Below, piece by piece: positions 8,079 to 9,225 of a stretch of 9,225 nucleotides of DNA (positions within the stretch are counted from its first letter, which is position 1; each line of letters starts with the position of its first letter). The DNA comes from Gammaproteobacteria bacterium (GTDB lineage Bacteria; Pseudomonadota; Gammaproteobacteria; DSM-19610). The notes beneath the pieces are model-generated. The model made no database searches and was not told the DNA's origin. It saw only the letters and a list, made by a program, of their open reading frames with translations. The translations under genes and the position numbers were made by a program. The stretch is from NCBI GenBank assembly GCA_011371465.1, contig DRQL01000216.1:1-9225 (forward strand). Reading direction: 5' to 3'.

Positions 8079-8984
8079 TCAGCCCACGTCCTCCAGCGCC
8101 ATGTCTTCCGCCTTTGGTTCCGGCCGGAAAATACTGATCGGGATTTTCAGGTAGCGTTTTTCATTGTCGGCCGGTTCCGGCAGGGCGCCGGCGTCGATGT
8201 TGACCTGCACGCTCTGGAATAGCAGCCTGGGCGCGGCCAGCGTTTTGTCATTCTCGGTACGGAATTTTATGAACTCCGCTTCGCTGGTGTCAGCGCGCAA
8301 CTGCACATTGCGGGATTTCTGTTCGCCGATGCTGGTTTCAAACGCCAGTTCACGTCCGTTCTTCATGTAGTCATGCCCGACAAAAACACGGGTGTCGTCC
8401 GGCAGTGTGTAGAGCCTGTCGGTGATCGAGTGGTACAGATCCCTGGCGCTGCCGCCCGGAAAGTCGCAGCGACCGGTGCCCGTGTCCGGCATGAACAGGG
8501 TGTCCCCGGTAAAAACCGCGTCGCCGAACCGGTAGGTCGCGCAGGCCGGGGTATGTCCGGGCGTGAAGATGACCTGGAAGGACAGGCTACCCGCCTGCAC
8601 GGTCTCGCCGTCTTCCAGCAGCCGGTCGAACTGGCGGCCATCGGTCGGGAAGTCTTCCGGCAGGTCAAAATAGGCCTTGAAGATTTCCTGGACTTTGGTG
8701 ATGCGCGCGCCGATGGCGGTGCAGGCGTCCGGGTACTGTTCCTTGATCATCTGCGCGCCGGACAGGTGGTCGGCATGCGCGTGGGTTTCGAGAATGAAGT
8801 GCAGTTTCAGCTGCCGGTCGGCGACGAAGTCCAGCACTTTCTGTACCGACTCGGTCCAGATCCTGGAACCGACCGGGTCGTAATCCAGTACCGGGTCAAT
8901 GACCAGCGCATCCCCGCTACCGGCATCGAACACCACGTAGGTCAGCGTGCCCGTGCGCTCATCGTAGAAAGATTGTATGTCCAT
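8079..8984 (-). CDS. MBL-fold metallo-hydrolase, persulfide dioxygenase (ETHE1/Blh) type
   Basis: This 301-residue cytoplasmic protein has the complete metal-site set of the metallo-beta-lactamase fold: HAHADH (68-73), His144 in TPGHTPAC, Asp161 in FTGDTLF and His204 in FVGHDY. The segment TGTGRCDFPGGSARDLYHSI (168-187) resembles the glutathione-persulfide dioxygenase/Blh group rather than glyoxalase II. That group oxidises GSH persulfide to sulfite with a mononuclear iron and supports sulfide detoxification. An additional C-terminal region (about 215-301) ends in IPISIFRPEP. No rhodanese domain is fused. The start at 8984 (MDIQSFYDERTGTLTYVVFD) was chosen because GGAGG lies four bases upstream and the family begins there; an in-frame ATG at 9032 would add 16 unlikely residues and overlap the promoter. 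Enzymatic activity is inferred from family. A lactonase or other hydrolase activity is the alternative. Confidence 0.88.
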   Translation of the reverse strand: MDIQSFYDERTGTLTYVVFDAGSGDALVIDPVLDYDPVGSRIWTESVQKVLDFVADRQLKLHFILETHAHADHLSGAQMIKEQYPDACTAIGARITKVQEIFKAYFDLPEDFPTDGRQFDRLLEDGETVQAGSLSFQVIFTPGHTPACATYRFGDAVFTGDTLFMPDTGTGRCDFPGGSARDLYHSITDRLYTLPDDTRVFVGHDYMKNGRELAFETSIGEQKSRNVQLRADTSEAEFIKFRTENDKTLAAPRLLFQSVQVNIDAGALPEPADNEKRYLKIPISIFRPEPKAEDMALEDVG

Positions 8985-8999
8985 GCGGCCTCCAGTGTG

Positions 9000-9017
9000 C
9001 CCAAAGTTTGATTTGGG
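9000..9017 (-). repeat. Small inverted repeat in the metallo-hydrolase leader
   Basis: CCCAAA (9000-9005) and TTTGGG (9012-9017) are perfect 6-bp inverted arms with a six-base loop. They lie in the predicted 5' leader just before the GGAGG ribosome binding site. A leader hairpin affecting translation is possible but unproven. Confidence 0.35.
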
Positions 9018-9019
9018 GG

Positions 9020-9048
9020 AGTATAAAATCATAATTAGAATCTAACAA
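9020..9048 (-). promoter_or_regulatory. Sigma-70-like promoter of the metallo-hydrolase with palindrome
   Basis: On the minus strand, TTGTTA (9043-9048) and TATACT (9020-9025) are separated by exactly 17 bp, matching consensus in four and five of six positions. Transcription would start near 9013. The palindrome TTAGA-A-TCTAA (9035-9045) overlaps the inner half of the -35 and the spacer, a position from which a repressor would block polymerase. Arms ATAATTA (9031-9037) and TAATTAT (9059-9065) form a second, wider inverted repeat. Confidence 0.55.
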
Positions 9049-9225
9049 TATATAGAAATAATTATAGACTCCTGGTCAGGTCGGTCCGGCAAGTTGAAGC
9101 GCTTCCGCAGCAACTGTCACCAAGCAACTGATTTCTAATTTAAACCGGGTGTTGAGGATGAGGCTGCCTTGTCCGTTCACCAGCCTGTCGGCCCTAAGTT
9201 ACTGTCCATAAAGAAGGAATTTTCC
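9049..9225. other. Non-coding right edge with nested repeats and a terminal RBS
   Basis: No credible gene is seen. The stretch contains the 10-bp palindrome GAAGCGCTTC (9096-9105), enclosed by AGTTG (9092-9096) and CAACT (9111-9115). It also has a direct repeat GCAACTG at 9110 and 9124, fourteen bases apart. At the right edge AGAAGGAA (9212-9219) is a good ribosome binding site with only six bases left, so a + strand gene probably starts at or just past the window end. Confidence 0.45.

Noticed and set aside
8373..9011. A 212-codon open frame on the + strand
   Set aside because: It is antisense to the metallo-hydrolase, which has all its metal ligands, and it would run through that gene's promoter region.
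8985..9032. 16-residue N-terminal extension of the metallo-hydrolase
   Set aside because: It would begin upstream of the predicted transcription start and lacks a ribosome binding site, while GGAGG serves the ATG at 8984.
9114..9130. CTGT-N8-AACT resembling a LexA box
   Set aside because: The second half is AACT rather than ACAG, and it is explained better as part of the GCAACTG direct repeat.

Overview
The window looks like chromosome of a GC-rich gammaproteobacterium. The support is an uvrA / YajR-type MFS / ssb neighbourhood (Pseudomonas has the same uvrA-MFS-ssb order), close similarity of UvrA, the transporter and SSB to the E. coli proteins, a pair of PEP-CTERM-type surface or secreted proteins, and a persulfide-dioxygenase-like enzyme. 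An environmental, possibly sulfur-active, biofilm- or floc-forming bacterium would fit, but genus cannot be read from the sequence.

Layout. (1) 2-400 (+) is the almost complete end of a DUF4332 helix-hairpin-helix-like protein, followed by a strong hairpin. (2) 532-1257 (+) is a glutathione S-transferase-family protein, convergent with (3) uvrA on the minus strand (1287-4136). (4) A 70-bp divergent spacer carries promoter-like sequences but no recognisable LexA box. (5) 4211-5599 (+) is a YajR-like MFS transporter with a C-terminal YAM-like domain. (6) 5728-6174 (+) is ssb with its own likely promoter. (7) A 331-bp AT-richer spacer (6175-6505) separates housekeeping from accessory genes. It contains a perfect 14-bp palindrome and an excellent sigma-54 (-24/-12) promoter match. 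(8) 6506-7207 and 7264-7968 (+) are two tandem, diverged paralogous secreted proteins with VPLPA/VPVPA C-terminal sorting signals. (9) An inverted pair of REP-like hairpins (a BIME-like doublet) follows at 7979-8047. (10) 8079-8984 (-) is a metallo-beta-lactamase-fold enzyme of the ETHE1/Blh persulfide dioxygenase type. Its sigma-70-like promoter overlaps a short palindrome that may be an operator. (11) 9066-9225 is non-coding and ends in a ribosome binding site that suggests a further + strand gene just outside the window.

How the parts work together. uvrA and ssb belong to DNA repair and replication. The PEP-CTERM pair forms a separate unit that appears to be under sigma-54 control, consistent with the PrsK/PrsR-RpoN control known for PEP-CTERM systems. 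The metallo-hydrolase would act in sulfane sulfur oxidation or detoxification. The most interesting material is the sigma-54 promoter with its upstream palindrome and paralogous gene pair, the REP doublet, and the operator-like site at the metallo-hydrolase promoter.
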